DNA of 64,000 nt from Bacteroidales bacterium (GTDB lineage Bacteria; Bacteroidota; Bacteroidia; Bacteroidales; UBA10428): the NCBI GenBank assembly GCA_016930375.1, contig JAFGGU010000068.1, forward strand, positions 1 through 64,000, written 5' to 3'. Within the stretch, counting starts at the first letter, position 1; each line of letters opens with the position of its first letter. The position numbers and the translations under genes were made by a program. Below, one piece after another: positions 55,601 through 63,528 of the stretch. Under the pieces are notes generated by a model. The model did not search any database. It was not told where the DNA came from and was given only the letters and a program-made list of their open reading frames with translations.

Positions 55601-55876
55601 AGTTTGTCCCCCAAAGGCAAGCAGTATGCCGTCGGGCTTTTCTTTCTCGATGACTTTTTCAACAAAGTAGGGGGTGACAGGAAGAAAATAAATGATGTCG
55701 GCAATGCCTTCAGAAGTTTGAACGGTGGCAATGTTGGGATTGATTAAGACCGTTTGAATGCCTTCTTCACGCAGGGCTTTCAATGCCTGCGAACCCGAAT
55801 AGTCAAACTCTCCTGCTTCGCCGATTTTAAGCGCCCCTGAACCCAGTACGATGACTTTCGCGATTGATTTATCCAT
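52658..55876 (-). CDS. carB: Carbamoyl-phosphate synthase large subunit
   Basis: CarB makes carbamoyl phosphate from bicarbonate, ammonia and two ATP, for arginine and pyrimidines. The 1072-residue protein has two homologous ATP-grasp halves, with GIHTGESIVVAPSQTL in the first and GVHSGDATIVFPAQKIY in the second, plus the C-terminal MGS-like allosteric domain (about 930-1072). GSGALKIGEAGEFDYSGSQ opens each nucleotide domain (second copy GSGAYRIGSSVEFDWCSV). It is divergent from argR across 123 bp, a gap with two promoter candidates and an ARG-type box. carA is 20 kb away. Confidence 0.97.
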   Translation of the reverse strand: MDKSIAKVIVLGSGALKIGEAGEFDYSGSQALKALREEGIQTVLINPNIATVQTSEGIADIIYFLPVTPYFVEKVIEKEKPDGILLAFGGQTALNCGLELHKNGALERNHVRVLGTPVQAIMDTEDRDLFIKKLNEIQIKTIRSFAVINIEDAVKAAEDLGYPVIIRAAYTLGGQGSGFCNNEGEMRKMAEKAFSYAPQILVEKSLKGWKEVEYEVVRDCYDNCITVCNMENFDPLGIHTGESIVVAPSQTLTNSEYHVLRQLAIKIIRHIGIIGECNIQYALDPLSEDYRVIEVNARLSRSSALASKATGYPLAFVAAKLAVGYGLHEIKNSITKTTSAFFEPALDYIVCKIPRWDLNKFIGVSKLIGSSMKSVGEVMAIGRTFEESIQKGLRMIGQGMHGFVGNRDLLFEDVEKELSEPTDMRIFVIADAFSKGWTIEKIHEFTRIDPWFLHKLKNIFNLKNDLEQYNTLHDLPVNLLRSAKILGFSDFQIARCVLKDIQEHMQEGLMEVRNLRKQSGILPVVKQIDTLAAEYPAMTNYLYLTYSGTSNDVKYTGDHKSVIVLGSGAYRIGSSVEFDWCSVNALYAINKEGYRSVMINYNPETVSTDYDICDRLYFDELSFERVMDIIELENPHGVILSMGGQIPNNLAMRLYEEHVNILGTSPVSIDMAENRHKFSTLCDDLKIDQPRWKELTSIQETYDFVDEVGFPVLIRPSYVLSGAAMNVVSNKEEMEHYLSLAAKVSRQYPVVVSEFIEQAKEIELDAVASEGELIAYAISEHVEFAGVHSGDATIVFPAQKIYFETMRRIKRISRMIAKELKITGPFNIQFLAKDNDIKVIECNLRASRSFPFVSKVLKVNFIELATQVILGKTVEKPRKSAFDLDCIGVKAPQFSFSRLQKADPILGVDMASTGEVGCIGENFYEAILKSMLSVGYSFPKKNILLSTGPLRSKVELVNSCKLLSEKGYNLFATRGTAQFLEMNGVPSTMLHWPDEDKKPNTLDYLRNKMIDLVINIPKDLSKSELSNDYHIRRSAVDFNIPLITDSRLASAFLTAVCKLTIEDVTIRSWDEY

Positions 55877-55915
55877 TTTTTCCGATGTCTGACAAAATTT
55901 ACCCTAAATTTGTCC

Positions 55916-55923
55916 CAAAAGTA
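55916..55923 (-). promoter_or_regulatory. Possible carB -7 element
   Basis: On the minus strand 55923 to 55916 reads TACTTTTG, fitting TAnnTTTG, 40 bases before the carB ATG. The -33 element is not clear. The ARG box at 55983-55998 is about 60 bp upstream of it, so ArgR could influence both directions. Confidence 0.3.
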
Positions 55924-55943
55924 CAAATATTTTTAAATTCACC

Positions 55944-55974
55944 TTGTATAATTATTAAAAAGTGCATATATTTG
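55944..55974 (+). promoter_or_regulatory. Candidate argR promoter (TTG-N20-TATATTTG)
   Basis: TTG at 55944-55946 and TATATTTG at 55967-55974 are 20 bp apart, an excellent Bacteroidetes promoter. Transcription would start near 55981, only a few bases before the ARG-type palindrome. It would drive argR and perhaps argG, argH and the proline genes. Confidence 0.6.
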
Positions 55975-55982
55975 CATCAAAT

Positions 55983-55998
55983 ATGAATAACTATTCAT
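55983..55998 (+). promoter_or_regulatory. ARG box (ArgR operator)
   Basis: ATGAATAACTATTCAT is a perfect 7-bp inverted repeat around AC, and its core TGAAT-N4-ATTCA equals the ArgR operator consensus known from E. coli. It ends two bases before the argR ATG at 56000 and starts at the predicted transcription start. ArgR bound here would block its own transcript, giving arginine feedback on argR and any co-transcribed genes. Confidence 0.75.
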
Positions 55999-55999
55999 C

Positions 56000-56476
56000 A
56001 TGGGAAACAGGACAGAAAGGCTTTTAGCCATTAGAAACATTATTTCCTCGCAGAAAGTATCCAGCCAGGAAGAATTGCTGGAGCTTCTGGAGAAAAAGGG
56101 ACTAAACTACACGCAGGCAACTCTTTCAAGGGATTTGAAGTTCCTAAAAGTAAACAAAATATCTGATACTGAGAAGGGTTATATTTATGAACTTCCTGAT
56201 CAGCATCATATGCCGGGACAGGAGCTTGCAGAAAGCTATGCTGCGCAGGGATTTGTCTCCATTCAGTTTGCCAACAAGCTCGGTGTCATAAAGACACTTC
56301 CCGGATATGCGCCGAGTATTGCTGTTCTGATTGACAAGGTCAATCCGTTTGAGATCGTAGGAACCCTGGCCGGGGACGATACCATTCTGATCATTCCGCA
56401 TGATAATGTAACTGAAAAAGATGTTATTAATACATTGATAATTATCATACCTGAGTTAAAGGATAAAATTAAGTAA
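56000..56476 (+). CDS. argR: Arginine repressor ArgR
   Basis: ArgR is a hexameric repressor that binds arginine and ARG-box operators. The 158-residue protein has the N-terminal winged helix (about 1-70) with [12 protein letters not shown], and the C-terminal arginine-binding domain with [18 protein letters not shown] and [10 protein letters not shown], whose paired Asp contact arginine in the family. Length is normal. A perfect ARG box lies directly before its ATG. It is 5 bp before argG on the same strand, a repressor-with-target arrangement. Confidence 0.95.
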   Translation: MGNRTERLLAIRNIISSQKVSSQEELLELLEKKGLNYTQATLSRDLKFLKVNKISDTEKGYIYELPDQHHMPGQELAESYAAQGFVSIQFANKLGVIKTLPGYAPSIAVLIDKVNPFEIVGTLAGDDTILIIPHDNVTEKDVINTLIIIIPELKDKIK

Positions 56477-56481
56477 TACCT

Positions 56482-57720
56482 ATGAAGAAGGAGAAAGTTG
56501 TACTGGCTTACAGTGGTGGATTGGATACTTCAGTGATACTGAAGTGGCTGATCGATAAGGGATATGAAGTAATCGCATATGTTGCAGATGTGGGTCAGGA
56601 AGATGATTTTAAGGAAGTGGAGAAGAAAGCTTTGAAGATCGGCGCCTCGAAGGTGTATATCAGGGATCTCAAGCGGGAATTTGTCACCGATTATATTTTC
56701 CCGGCACTGAAAGCCAATGCCGTATATGAAAACAGGTATCTTCTGGGAACTTCACTGGCGCGTCCGCTCATTGCCAAGTACCAGATTCAGATTGCCGGAG
56801 AGGAAAAAGCGGAATATGTTTCACATGGAGCTACAGGCAAGGGGAATGACCAGGTACGTTTTGAGTTATCCTATTATGCTTTGAATCCAAAAATCAAAGT
56901 GCTTGCACCCTGGAAAACACAGGAGTTTCTCGATCAGTTCAAGGGAAGAACCGATATGCTGAACTATGCCAAAACCAAAAATATTCCGGTCAAAGCGACC
57001 GTTAAGAAACCTTACAGTGAGGACGACAATCTGATGCATATCAGTCATGAAGCCGGAATACTGGAAGACCCGAAATTCAGACCGGAGATGGACATGCTTA
57101 CCAAGATTGTTCCTCCTCAACTTGCCCCGGATCAGGAAACCCTGTTGGAAATCCACTTCAGGGATGGAATACCGGTAAAAGTCGGGAATAAAAAGGCCAA
57201 AGTCAGCGTCTCTGACCCTCTCGACCTGTATACCTATCTGAACAAGGTGGGAGGTGAAAACGGGATCGGATTGCTGGATATGGTTGAAAACCGTTTTGTC
57301 GGCATAAAATCCCGCGGAGTTTATGAAACTCCTGCCGGCACGATCCTTCTGCACGCCCACATGGATATTGAAGGAATTGCCATGGACCGTGAGGTCATGC
57401 GGCTGCGCAACATGCTTTCTCCCGTATTTGCTGAAATCGTATACAATGGTTTCTGGTTCAGCCCGGAAATGGAATTTCTCCGTGCTGCTATTGATAAGAG
57501 CCAGGAACTGATCGATGGCATTGTTTACCTGTCGCTTTACAAGGGCAACGTCATTATCAACGGCCGCGAATCCCCAAGTTCCCTCTACAATAAAGAACTC
57601 TCCAGTATGGATATCGAGGGAGGATTTGACCAGAAAGACAGTGCGGGATTCATTAAAATCAACGCCATTAGGCTGATGGCGCACCATGCCATAACAAAAA
57701 GAAAGGGGAATAAGGCCTGA
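56482..57720 (+). CDS. argG: Argininosuccinate synthase
   Basis: ArgG joins citrulline and aspartate with ATP to argininosuccinate. The 412-residue protein opens with the ATP-pyrophosphatase loop [16 protein letters not shown] and has [16 protein letters not shown] and the PLIAKYQ segment. All these are family hallmarks. It lies 5 bp after argR and 71 bp before argH, in one run. Arginine genes argF, argB, argC and argD are not in this window. Confidence 0.97.
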   Translation: MKKEKVVLAYSGGLDTSVILKWLIDKGYEVIAYVADVGQEDDFKEVEKKALKIGASKVYIRDLKREFVTDYIFPALKANAVYENRYLLGTSLARPLIAKYQIQIAGEEKAEYVSHGATGKGNDQVRFELSYYALNPKIKVLAPWKTQEFLDQFKGRTDMLNYAKTKNIPVKATVKKPYSEDDNLMHISHEAGILEDPKFRPEMDMLTKIVPPQLAPDQETLLEIHFRDGIPVKVGNKKAKVSVSDPLDLYTYLNKVGGENGIGLLDMVENRFVGIKSRGVYETPAGTILLHAHMDIEGIAMDREVMRLRNMLSPVFAEIVYNGFWFSPEMEFLRAAIDKSQELIDGIVYLSLYKGNVIINGRESPSSLYNKELSSMDIEGGFDQKDSAGFIKINAIRLMAHHAITKRKGNKA

Positions 57721-57791
57721 TCCTGCCCGATGACTGATCAAGAGCGTAAACGCTTCGGGACATTGCTGCCGGAAGGTTAATTCATATTGTC

Positions 57792-59132
57792 ATGAAACTT
57801 TGGGATAAGGATATTCAGACGGATAAACTGATTGAACAGTTCACGGTGGGAAAAGACCGGGAACTTGACCTGTTGCTGGCACGGTATGATGTGCTCGGAT
57901 CCATAGCTCATATTATTATGCTTGAGCACATTGGATTACTGACACCCGTTGAAAAGGAGGATCTGCACAGGGAACTGATTGCCATTTATGACGTCGTTGT
58001 CCATGGCGCTTTTCTCATTGAAGAAGGTATTGAGGATGTTCATTCCCAGGTAGAACTCCTCCTGACCCGTAAACTCGGGGAAACCGGGAAAAAAATTCAT
58101 GCCGCCCGTTCACGCAATGACCAGGTTCTCCTGGATATCAAACTCTTCATACGGGAGGAACTGCACCAGGTTGTGGAACTGTCAAATGACCTGTTCCGGG
58201 AATTGATTTCCAAAAGTGAACAGTACAAGAGCCTTTTTTTGCCGGGATATACACACCTCCAGATCGCCATGCCTTCGTCGTTCGGGCTCTGGTTTGGCGC
58301 CTATGCCGAAAGCCTGGCCGATGATATGCAAATGATGCTGGCGGCCTATCGTTATGCGGACCAGAATCCGCTGGGCTCTGCAGCCGGATACGGCTCTTCA
58401 TTTCCTATAAACCGGCAAATGACGACAGATCTGCTGGGTTTCGGAAGCATGCATTACAATGTGATCAATGCGCAGATGAGCCGGGGCAAATCTGAACGGC
58501 TCACTTCCTTTGCCCTGTCATCGCTGGCAGGAACATTGTCCAAAATGGCCGGGGATATCTGTATGTTCGCAAGTCAGAATTTCGGGTTCCTGACCTTGCC
58601 TGAGGAATTTACAACAGGATCGAGTATCATGCCACATAAAAAAAATCCGGATGTGTTTGAGCTCATCCGCGCAAAATGCAATAAAATACAGGCTCTCCCC
58701 GGAGAAATCGATCACATTGCCGGGAACCTGGTTTCGGGATATTTCAGGGATATGCAAATCATCAAGGAATCATTTCTGCCCGTATTCGGCGAGCTTAAAA
58801 ACTGCATCCGTATGCTCAGTTATGCCGCAGGGAAAATCATTCCGGCACAGAATATTTTAAATGACGACAAGTATCAGTATATCTTTTCAGTAGAAGAAGT
58901 AAATAAACTTGTACTTGAAGGTTTGCCCTTCCGGGAGGCCTATAAGCAGATCGCGCGGAGTATTAAGGACGGGACCTACCGGCCTGGCCGACAGGTGAAG
59001 CACAGTCACGAAGGAAGCATGGGAAATCTCTGCAACGACGAGATCATGCATAAAATGGAATCGGTGTTCATCCGTTTTCAATTTGAAAAAAAGAAAAAGG
59101 CGTATGAGAATTTATTAAAGATACCAGGTTGA
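57792..59132 (+). CDS. argH: Argininosuccinate lyase
   Basis: ArgH splits argininosuccinate to arginine and fumarate. The 446-residue protein has the fumarase-family motifs EDVHSQVELLLT, HAARSRNDQV, TPGYTHLQ-like PGYTHLQIAMP and the catalytic-serine loop GSSIMPHKKNPDVFEL. Length is normal, and the N- and C-terminal helical parts are complete. It follows argG by 71 bp, and the next gene starts one base after its stop (TGA, G, ATG), so translation is likely coupled to that of the glutamate-kinase paralogue. Confidence 0.96.
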   Translation: MKLWDKDIQTDKLIEQFTVGKDRELDLLLARYDVLGSIAHIIMLEHIGLLTPVEKEDLHRELIAIYDVVVHGAFLIEEGIEDVHSQVELLLTRKLGETGKKIHAARSRNDQVLLDIKLFIREELHQVVELSNDLFRELISKSEQYKSLFLPGYTHLQIAMPSSFGLWFGAYAESLADDMQMMLAAYRYADQNPLGSAAGYGSSFPINRQMTTDLLGFGSMHYNVINAQMSRGKSERLTSFALSSLAGTLSKMAGDICMFASQNFGFLTLPEEFTTGSSIMPHKKNPDVFELIRAKCNKIQALPGEIDHIAGNLVSGYFRDMQIIKESFLPVFGELKNCIRMLSYAAGKIIPAQNILNDDKYQYIFSVEEVNKLVLEGLPFREAYKQIARSIKDGTYRPGRQVKHSHEGSMGNLCNDEIMHKMESVFIRFQFEKKKKAYENLLKIPG

Positions 59133-59133
59133 G

Positions 59134-59808
59134 ATGGGAAAGGAGACGATTGTTATTCGGGTGGAAATTTCTGCCATGCTGGGTTTGAATGGCAAAATCA
59201 GCAGACGGAAAATGGACAGGCTGGCCATGGTGATCACCAATCTGCACAACAGCGGCAAGCAGGTGCTTGTTGTTACCTCCGGGGCCATTATACTGGGCGC
59301 GGAAAAACTCAAATTGCATAATCTGCCCGATTCACAGCTTGATATGCAGGCAACGGCAGCAGTCGGCCAGGCCGAACTGATACGCCTGTACCAGCGTTCA
59401 TTTGATGAGTACAACCAGATTGTTGCGCAGGTATTGCTGACCAGTGACATTATTGATTATCCCCAGCGGGTGGAGAATACACGGAATACTTTCAATACTT
59501 TGCTGGATATGAGCATAATCCCCATCATCAATGAAAATGATCCGGTCTCTACCACCGACATTGAATTTGATGACAATTATCCGCTGGCCCTGATTGTAGC
59601 CAAAATTGCCAGGGCCGATTTCATTGTCATCAAGATGGAAATGAACGGAAAGTACCTGATCGTGCCGGGGAGCAGTGTTTCTTCCATTGTGGTGGACGGG
59701 GAAACCGAATTGCAGGAAAAACTCGAATCCATTTGCCAGGTAATGATACCCGGTGAAGATCAGGAAGCGATTCATTTTCCGCCATCCATCGGTGAGATCT
59801 TATTTTAG
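59134..59808 (+). CDS. Degenerate glutamate-5-kinase paralogue (probable pseudokinase)
   Basis: The 224-residue protein aligns without gaps with the ProB encoded just downstream (VTSGAI; AAVGQAELI; IIPIINEND). The nucleotide site is lost: KIGTS of ProB is RVEIS here (Arg9, Glu11, Ile12), the SDIDGLY loop is MEMNGKY, catalytic Asp156 of ProB is Tyr149, and the C-terminal TGGM/Lys segment is missing altogether. Residues that contact glutamate in the family (Ser49, Asp136, Asn148) are retained. So it may bind glutamate or proline without phosphorylating it. The frame is clean and placed 1 bp after argH and 33 bp before proB, so it is not a decaying pseudogene by sequence. The role is inference; a structural or regulatory partner of ProB is the simplest idea. 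Confidence 0.85.
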   Translation: MGKETIVIRVEISAMLGLNGKISRRKMDRLAMVITNLHNSGKQVLVVTSGAIILGAEKLKLHNLPDSQLDMQATAAVGQAELIRLYQRSFDEYNQIVAQVLLTSDIIDYPQRVENTRNTFNTLLDMSIIPIINENDPVSTTDIEFDDNYPLALIVAKIARADFIVIKMEMNGKYLIVPGSSVSSIVVDGETELQEKLESICQVMIPGEDQEAIHFPPSIGEILF

Positions 59809-59841
59809 TAGCTGCATGCATGATATTTAAGTGGAGAAATT

Positions 59842-60660
59842 ATGGATTACAGGGAGGTTTTGAGGAATAAGCACCGGATTGTAGTGAAAATTGGAACTTC
59901 TTCACTTTCTTATCCGAACGGCAGGATGAATTTTCACAGCATATCCAAACTGGCGTATGTATTGAGCGCGATTCGCCGGAGGGGAGTGCAGGTTGTCCTG
60001 GTCACATCGGGAGCCATTGGGGTGGGTGCCGGACGACTGGGCCTTACTGAACGGCCCTCGGAGCTTGCCAAAAAGCAGGCTCTGGCAGCAGTGGGCCAGG
60101 CAGACCTGATCAAGATTTACCAGAAGTTCTTTGAGGAATATAATCAGATGGTGGCACAGGTGCTGCTGACAAAAGACGTTGTAAGCATTCCTTCCCGGAA
60201 TCTGAATGCCAAAAGAACCCTGCATAAACTGCTTGAAATGGATATCATTCCCATCATCAATGAAAATGATACCATTGCCACCAATGAGATCGAATTCGGA
60301 GACAATGATACCCTTTCAGCCATTGTAGCCTCTCTCACCGAAGCCGATTTGCTGATCATGTTATCAGACATTGACGGTCTGTATTCGGCAGATCCCAGGA
60401 CCGAGATCAGGGCTGAGATCATTCATTCGGTTCTGGAAATCACACCGGAACTGGAAAACCTGGCTACCGGAGCAGGATCATCTTTCAGCACAGGCGGTAT
60501 GATCACAAAAATATCGGCGGCCAAAATCTGCCTGAAAGATGGCATTGACTGTATCATAACCAGTGGATCCGACCCGGGCATCCTGTTTGATGTGCTAGCC
60601 GGTAAGGAAGTAGGTACCCATTTTGTAGCCCAAAAAAGAAAAACAGTCAAACATGCATGA
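59842..60660 (+). CDS. proB: Glutamate 5-kinase, PUA-less
   Basis: ProB phosphorylates glutamate in the first step of proline synthesis. The 272-residue protein has the complete amino acid kinase fold: KIGTS (Lys16-Ser20), VTSGAI (Ser56), IINEND (Asp143), GDND (Asn155, Asp156), SDIDGLY and STGGM followed by ITK (Lys223). The C-terminal PUA domain of E. coli ProB (367 residues) is absent. It overlaps proA by 8 bp. A degenerate paralogue precedes it; in E. coli feedback inhibition by proline involves the kinase domain, so loss of PUA need not abolish regulation. Confidence 0.95.
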   Translation: MDYREVLRNKHRIVVKIGTSSLSYPNGRMNFHSISKLAYVLSAIRRRGVQVVLVTSGAIGVGAGRLGLTERPSELAKKQALAAVGQADLIKIYQKFFEEYNQMVAQVLLTKDVVSIPSRNLNAKRTLHKLLEMDIIPIINENDTIATNEIEFGDNDTLSAIVASLTEADLLIMLSDIDGLYSADPRTEIRAEIIHSVLEITPELENLATGAGSSFSTGGMITKISAAKICLKDGIDCIITSGSDPGILFDVLAGKEVGTHFVAQKRKTVKHA

Positions 60661-61912
60661 AACAGAAGAAAATATCAGTTTAAAAGCCCAGCAGGTCCGG
60701 AAAGCGTCCCGGGTAATTGCCACTGCAAGTACCAGTCTGAAGAACCAGGCATTGCTGGCCATTGGGGCCGAAATCGACAGGAACCGGGATGTCCTGAAAG
60801 CTGAAAACAGCAGGGATATTGCTGCCGGAAAAGAAAAAGGATTATCTGCTGCTTTTATTGATCGTTTAACTCTGAATGATAAACGAATACAGGAATTGAT
60901 TGATGTTTTGAATGAAGTGGCGATTCTGAAGGACCCAGTTGGTGAGATATTTAATATGAATACATTGCCCAGCGGTTTGAAGGTTGGACAGATGAGGGTC
61001 CCTATTGGTGTGATCGGGATTATTTTTGAATCGCGACCGAATGTTTGTATCGAGGTGGCGGCACTTACCATCAAATCCGGAAACGGGGTTATCCTCAGAG
61101 GAGGAACCGATGCACTGTATTCCAATCTCATACTGACCGGACTTATCCGCAGCGGACTCAAAAAATCCGGTCTCCCTGAAGATTGTGTGGCCATGGTGGA
61201 AAATACAAATCGGGAATCCGTGCTTCAGCTTGTCAGATTGAAGGATTTTATTGATGTCATCATACCACGCGGCGGTCTTGAACTGATCCGGTTTGTGGAG
61301 GAAAATTCGGTAATCCCGGTTATCCGGCATGACCAGGGCATATGCCATACGTATGTGGATGAATTTGCCAATACCGAAATGGCACTTGACATTTGCTACA
61401 ATGCCAAGGTACAACGCCCCGGAGTTTGCAACGCCATGGAAACCTTGTTGGTCCACAGTAAGATAGCATCTCATTTCCTGCCCCGCATGAAAGCGGCTTA
61501 TGATAAGGCAGGTGTCAGACTGAAAGGATGCCCCGGAACCCTGGAGATCCTGCATTCCCTGGAGGCTGCAACTGACGAGGACTGGAGCACCGAGTACCTC
61601 GATCTTGTATTATCGGTTAAAATCGTGGAGGATCTTGACGAAGCCATTGAACATATTAATCTTTACAGCTCACACCATTCGGACGCCATCGTAACCGATA
61701 GCTATACCCGGGGAATGCGTTTCATCAGTGAAGTGGATTCGGCTGCCTGCTTCATCAACGCGTCCACCCGTTTCAGCGATGGTAATGAATTCGGCCTGGG
61801 AGCTGAAATGGGGATCAGTAATCAAAAGCTTCATGTAAGAGGACCCATGGGATTAAAAGATCTCATGGCCCCCAAATACATCATTTTCGGAAATGGACAG
61901 GTGAGAACCTGA
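60653..61912 (+). CDS. proA: Glutamate-5-semialdehyde dehydrogenase
   Basis: ProA reduces glutamyl-5-phosphate to glutamate semialdehyde with NADPH, the second step of proline synthesis. The 419-residue protein shows the family motifs ESRPNVCIEVAALTIKSGNGVILRGG-type segments, the catalytic cysteine in QRPGVCNAMETLLVH and the closing EFGLGAEMGISNQKLHVRGPMG. Length is normal. The ATG lies 8 bp inside proB, so the two are translationally coupled. proC is not in the window. Citrate synthase follows 37 bp later. Confidence 0.96.
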   Translation: MHETEENISLKAQQVRKASRVIATASTSLKNQALLAIGAEIDRNRDVLKAENSRDIAAGKEKGLSAAFIDRLTLNDKRIQELIDVLNEVAILKDPVGEIFNMNTLPSGLKVGQMRVPIGVIGIIFESRPNVCIEVAALTIKSGNGVILRGGTDALYSNLILTGLIRSGLKKSGLPEDCVAMVENTNRESVLQLVRLKDFIDVIIPRGGLELIRFVEENSVIPVIRHDQGICHTYVDEFANTEMALDICYNAKVQRPGVCNAMETLLVHSKIASHFLPRMKAAYDKAGVRLKGCPGTLEILHSLEAATDEDWSTEYLDLVLSVKIVEDLDEAIEHINLYSSHHSDAIVTDSYTRGMRFISEVDSAACFINASTRFSDGNEFGLGAEMGISNQKLHVRGPMGLKDLMAPKYIIFGNGQVRT

Positions 61913-61949
61913 AAGGAACGTAAAACAATAACCCTTAACAACATTCGCC

Positions 61950-63302
61950 ATGCAACCACTGAATGAATTCATGCAGAAACTTGAAGAGATTACCGTCAGG
62001 GCTTCACAAATTGACAAACAATTATTTGATACTTACAATGTCAAGAGGGGCTTAAGGAACCAGGACGGCTCAGGGGTACTGGTGGGACTTACCAATATTG
62101 GAGATGTTGTTGGTTATGAGAAAAAGGACAATGTAATAACTCCCTGCGAGGGAAGGCTGTATTACCGGGGTATCAGCGTCGAGGAACTGGTGCATGGGTT
62201 TCAAAAGGACAAAAGGCATGGCTTTGACGAGACTGTCTACCTGCTGATGACAGGCAAACTGCCCGGCAAGGAAGACCTGGAAATGTTTTCATCTTACATG
62301 GCAGGCCATCGTGATCTGCCCAACAGTTTTGTGAACCTGATCCTTTCATTCCGGGGAAAGAACATCATGAATATGCTGGCCCGCTCGGTTTTGGTTATGT
62401 ATACCCAGGATGAAGATGCAGAGAATTACTCCCACATCAACCTGCTGAAGCAATCCTTGAACCTTATCGCCAAGTTTCCGGTGATAGCGGCCTATGTATA
62501 TTTTGGTTTCAGGCATACCTACCAGCGGAAATCCCTGATCTTCCGTCATCCCGATCCCGCCTTGAGCACAGCCGAGAATTTCCTTTACATGCTGAAAGGG
62601 GAAGACTATTCAAAACTTGAGGCTGATATTCTCGACCTGGCATTGGTGCTTCATGCAGAACACGGAGGCGGTAACAATTCCACCTTTGCCACGCGCGTTA
62701 TCAGCTCAGCAGGAACCGACACCTACTCTGCCATCTCGGCCGGCCTTGGATCACTGAAAGGATTCCTGCACGGGGGAGCAAATCTCCAGGTGGAAGAAAT
62801 GATCAGGGATATCAAGAAAAATGTAAAAGACTGGTCTGATAAAAAGGAGGTGCTGGAATATCTTCAGAAAATTCTGAAAGGCGAAGCCGGTGATGGCTCC
62901 GGGAAGTTATACGGGATCGGGCATGCCATTTATACCCTGTCTGATCCGCGGGCCATCCTGTTGAAAGACAAGGCACGGGAATTGGCAGAATCCAAGGGCA
63001 AGGCCGAGGAGTACAATCTGTACGAGGCCATCGAGGAGCTTGCTCCGGAAGCATTTGGCCTGTTCAAAGGCGGCAATTCCAAAGTGGTAAGTGCGAATGT
63101 CGACTTTTATTCGGGTTTCGTGTACAAATGCATTGATATACCCAAGGAACTTTTCACACCCATCTTTGCCATTGCCCGTATGGCAGGATGGTGCGCCCAC
63201 CGGCTCGAGGAGGTAACTTTTGCTTCCCGGCGGATCATACGGCCTGCCTATAAGAACGTATTTGGAAGAGTGGATTATAAATCACTGGAAGAAAGAAAGT
63301 AA
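61950..63302 (+). CDS. gltA: Citrate synthase
   Basis: Citrate synthase condenses acetyl-CoA with oxaloacetate, the entry to the TCA cycle and to 2-oxoglutarate. The 450-residue protein has the catalytic residues of the family: His in HAEHGGGNNS, His in GIGHAIY and Asp in NVDFYSG. A 2-methylcitrate synthase cannot be excluded. The N-terminal ~30 residues are an extra helical extension typical of the Bacteroidetes form. It follows proA by 37 bp, so it may share the arg-pro transcript, and precedes gltB by 226 bp with a leader and terminator in between. Confidence 0.92.
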   Translation: MQPLNEFMQKLEEITVRASQIDKQLFDTYNVKRGLRNQDGSGVLVGLTNIGDVVGYEKKDNVITPCEGRLYYRGISVEELVHGFQKDKRHGFDETVYLLMTGKLPGKEDLEMFSSYMAGHRDLPNSFVNLILSFRGKNIMNMLARSVLVMYTQDEDAENYSHINLLKQSLNLIAKFPVIAAYVYFGFRHTYQRKSLIFRHPDPALSTAENFLYMLKGEDYSKLEADILDLALVLHAEHGGGNNSTFATRVISSAGTDTYSAISAGLGSLKGFLHGGANLQVEEMIRDIKKNVKDWSDKKEVLEYLQKILKGEAGDGSGKLYGIGHAIYTLSDPRAILLKDKARELAESKGKAEEYNLYEAIEELAPEAFGLFKGGNSKVVSANVDFYSGFVYKCIDIPKELFTPIFAIARMAGWCAHRLEEVTFASRRIIRPAYKNVFGRVDYKSLEERK

Positions 63303-63359
63303 AACTATAAGATACCCCAATGGTATAGGGATAATGTATATAAAATACTATATTTAGAT

Positions 63360-63367
63360 TATCTTTG
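63360..63367 (+). promoter_or_regulatory. Possible -7 element for the gltB leader
   Basis: TATCTTTG at 63360-63367 fits TAnnTTTG. No good TTG lies 19-21 bp upstream. If used, transcription starts near 63373, about 155 nt before the gltB ATG. Confidence 0.35.
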
Positions 63368-63371
63368 CCCC

Positions 63372-63500
63372 TAATGAACGGGGATATATGTCAATAAATC
63401 TCAATTTATGTGATAACCTGAAAAAATCTCAGTAGTATTGAGAGTGGGAAATATAGATTTCAAGCAGGCCATTCTCTTTTTGAAGGAATGGCCTTTTTTT
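63372..63500 (+). ncRNA. Attenuator-like leader of gltB or small RNA
   Basis: This roughly 130-nt stretch lies between citrate synthase and gltB. It holds a possible 15-codon frame (63388-63435), an 8-base direct repeat (AAATCTCA at 63396-63403 and 63424-63431), and TTGAGA at 63438-63443, to which either copy can pair. The two pairings exclude each other. A clean terminator ends it, 28 bp before the gltB ATG. That layout fits transcription attenuation or a free-standing small RNA. I do not recognise a known family. Confidence 0.4.
63467..63500 (+). terminator. Rho-independent terminator upstream of gltB
   Basis: GGCCATTC at 63467-63474 pairs with GAATGGCC at 63486-63493 around an 11-base loop, followed by seven T residues (63494-63500). 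It is 165 bp after the citrate synthase stop and 28 bp before the gltB ATG, so it either ends the citrate synthase transcript or acts as an attenuator for gltB. Confidence 0.85.
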
Positions 63501-63528
63501 AGAGTCTGAAATTTAAGGAAACAGGAAT

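Noticed and set aside
56866-57741. Long antisense open frame within argG
   Set aside because: It mirrors the codon bias of argG, has no family motifs and no start context. Treated as a shadow.
60866-61555. Antisense open frame in proA
   Set aside because: Same reason: a complete, well-conserved gene lies on the other strand.
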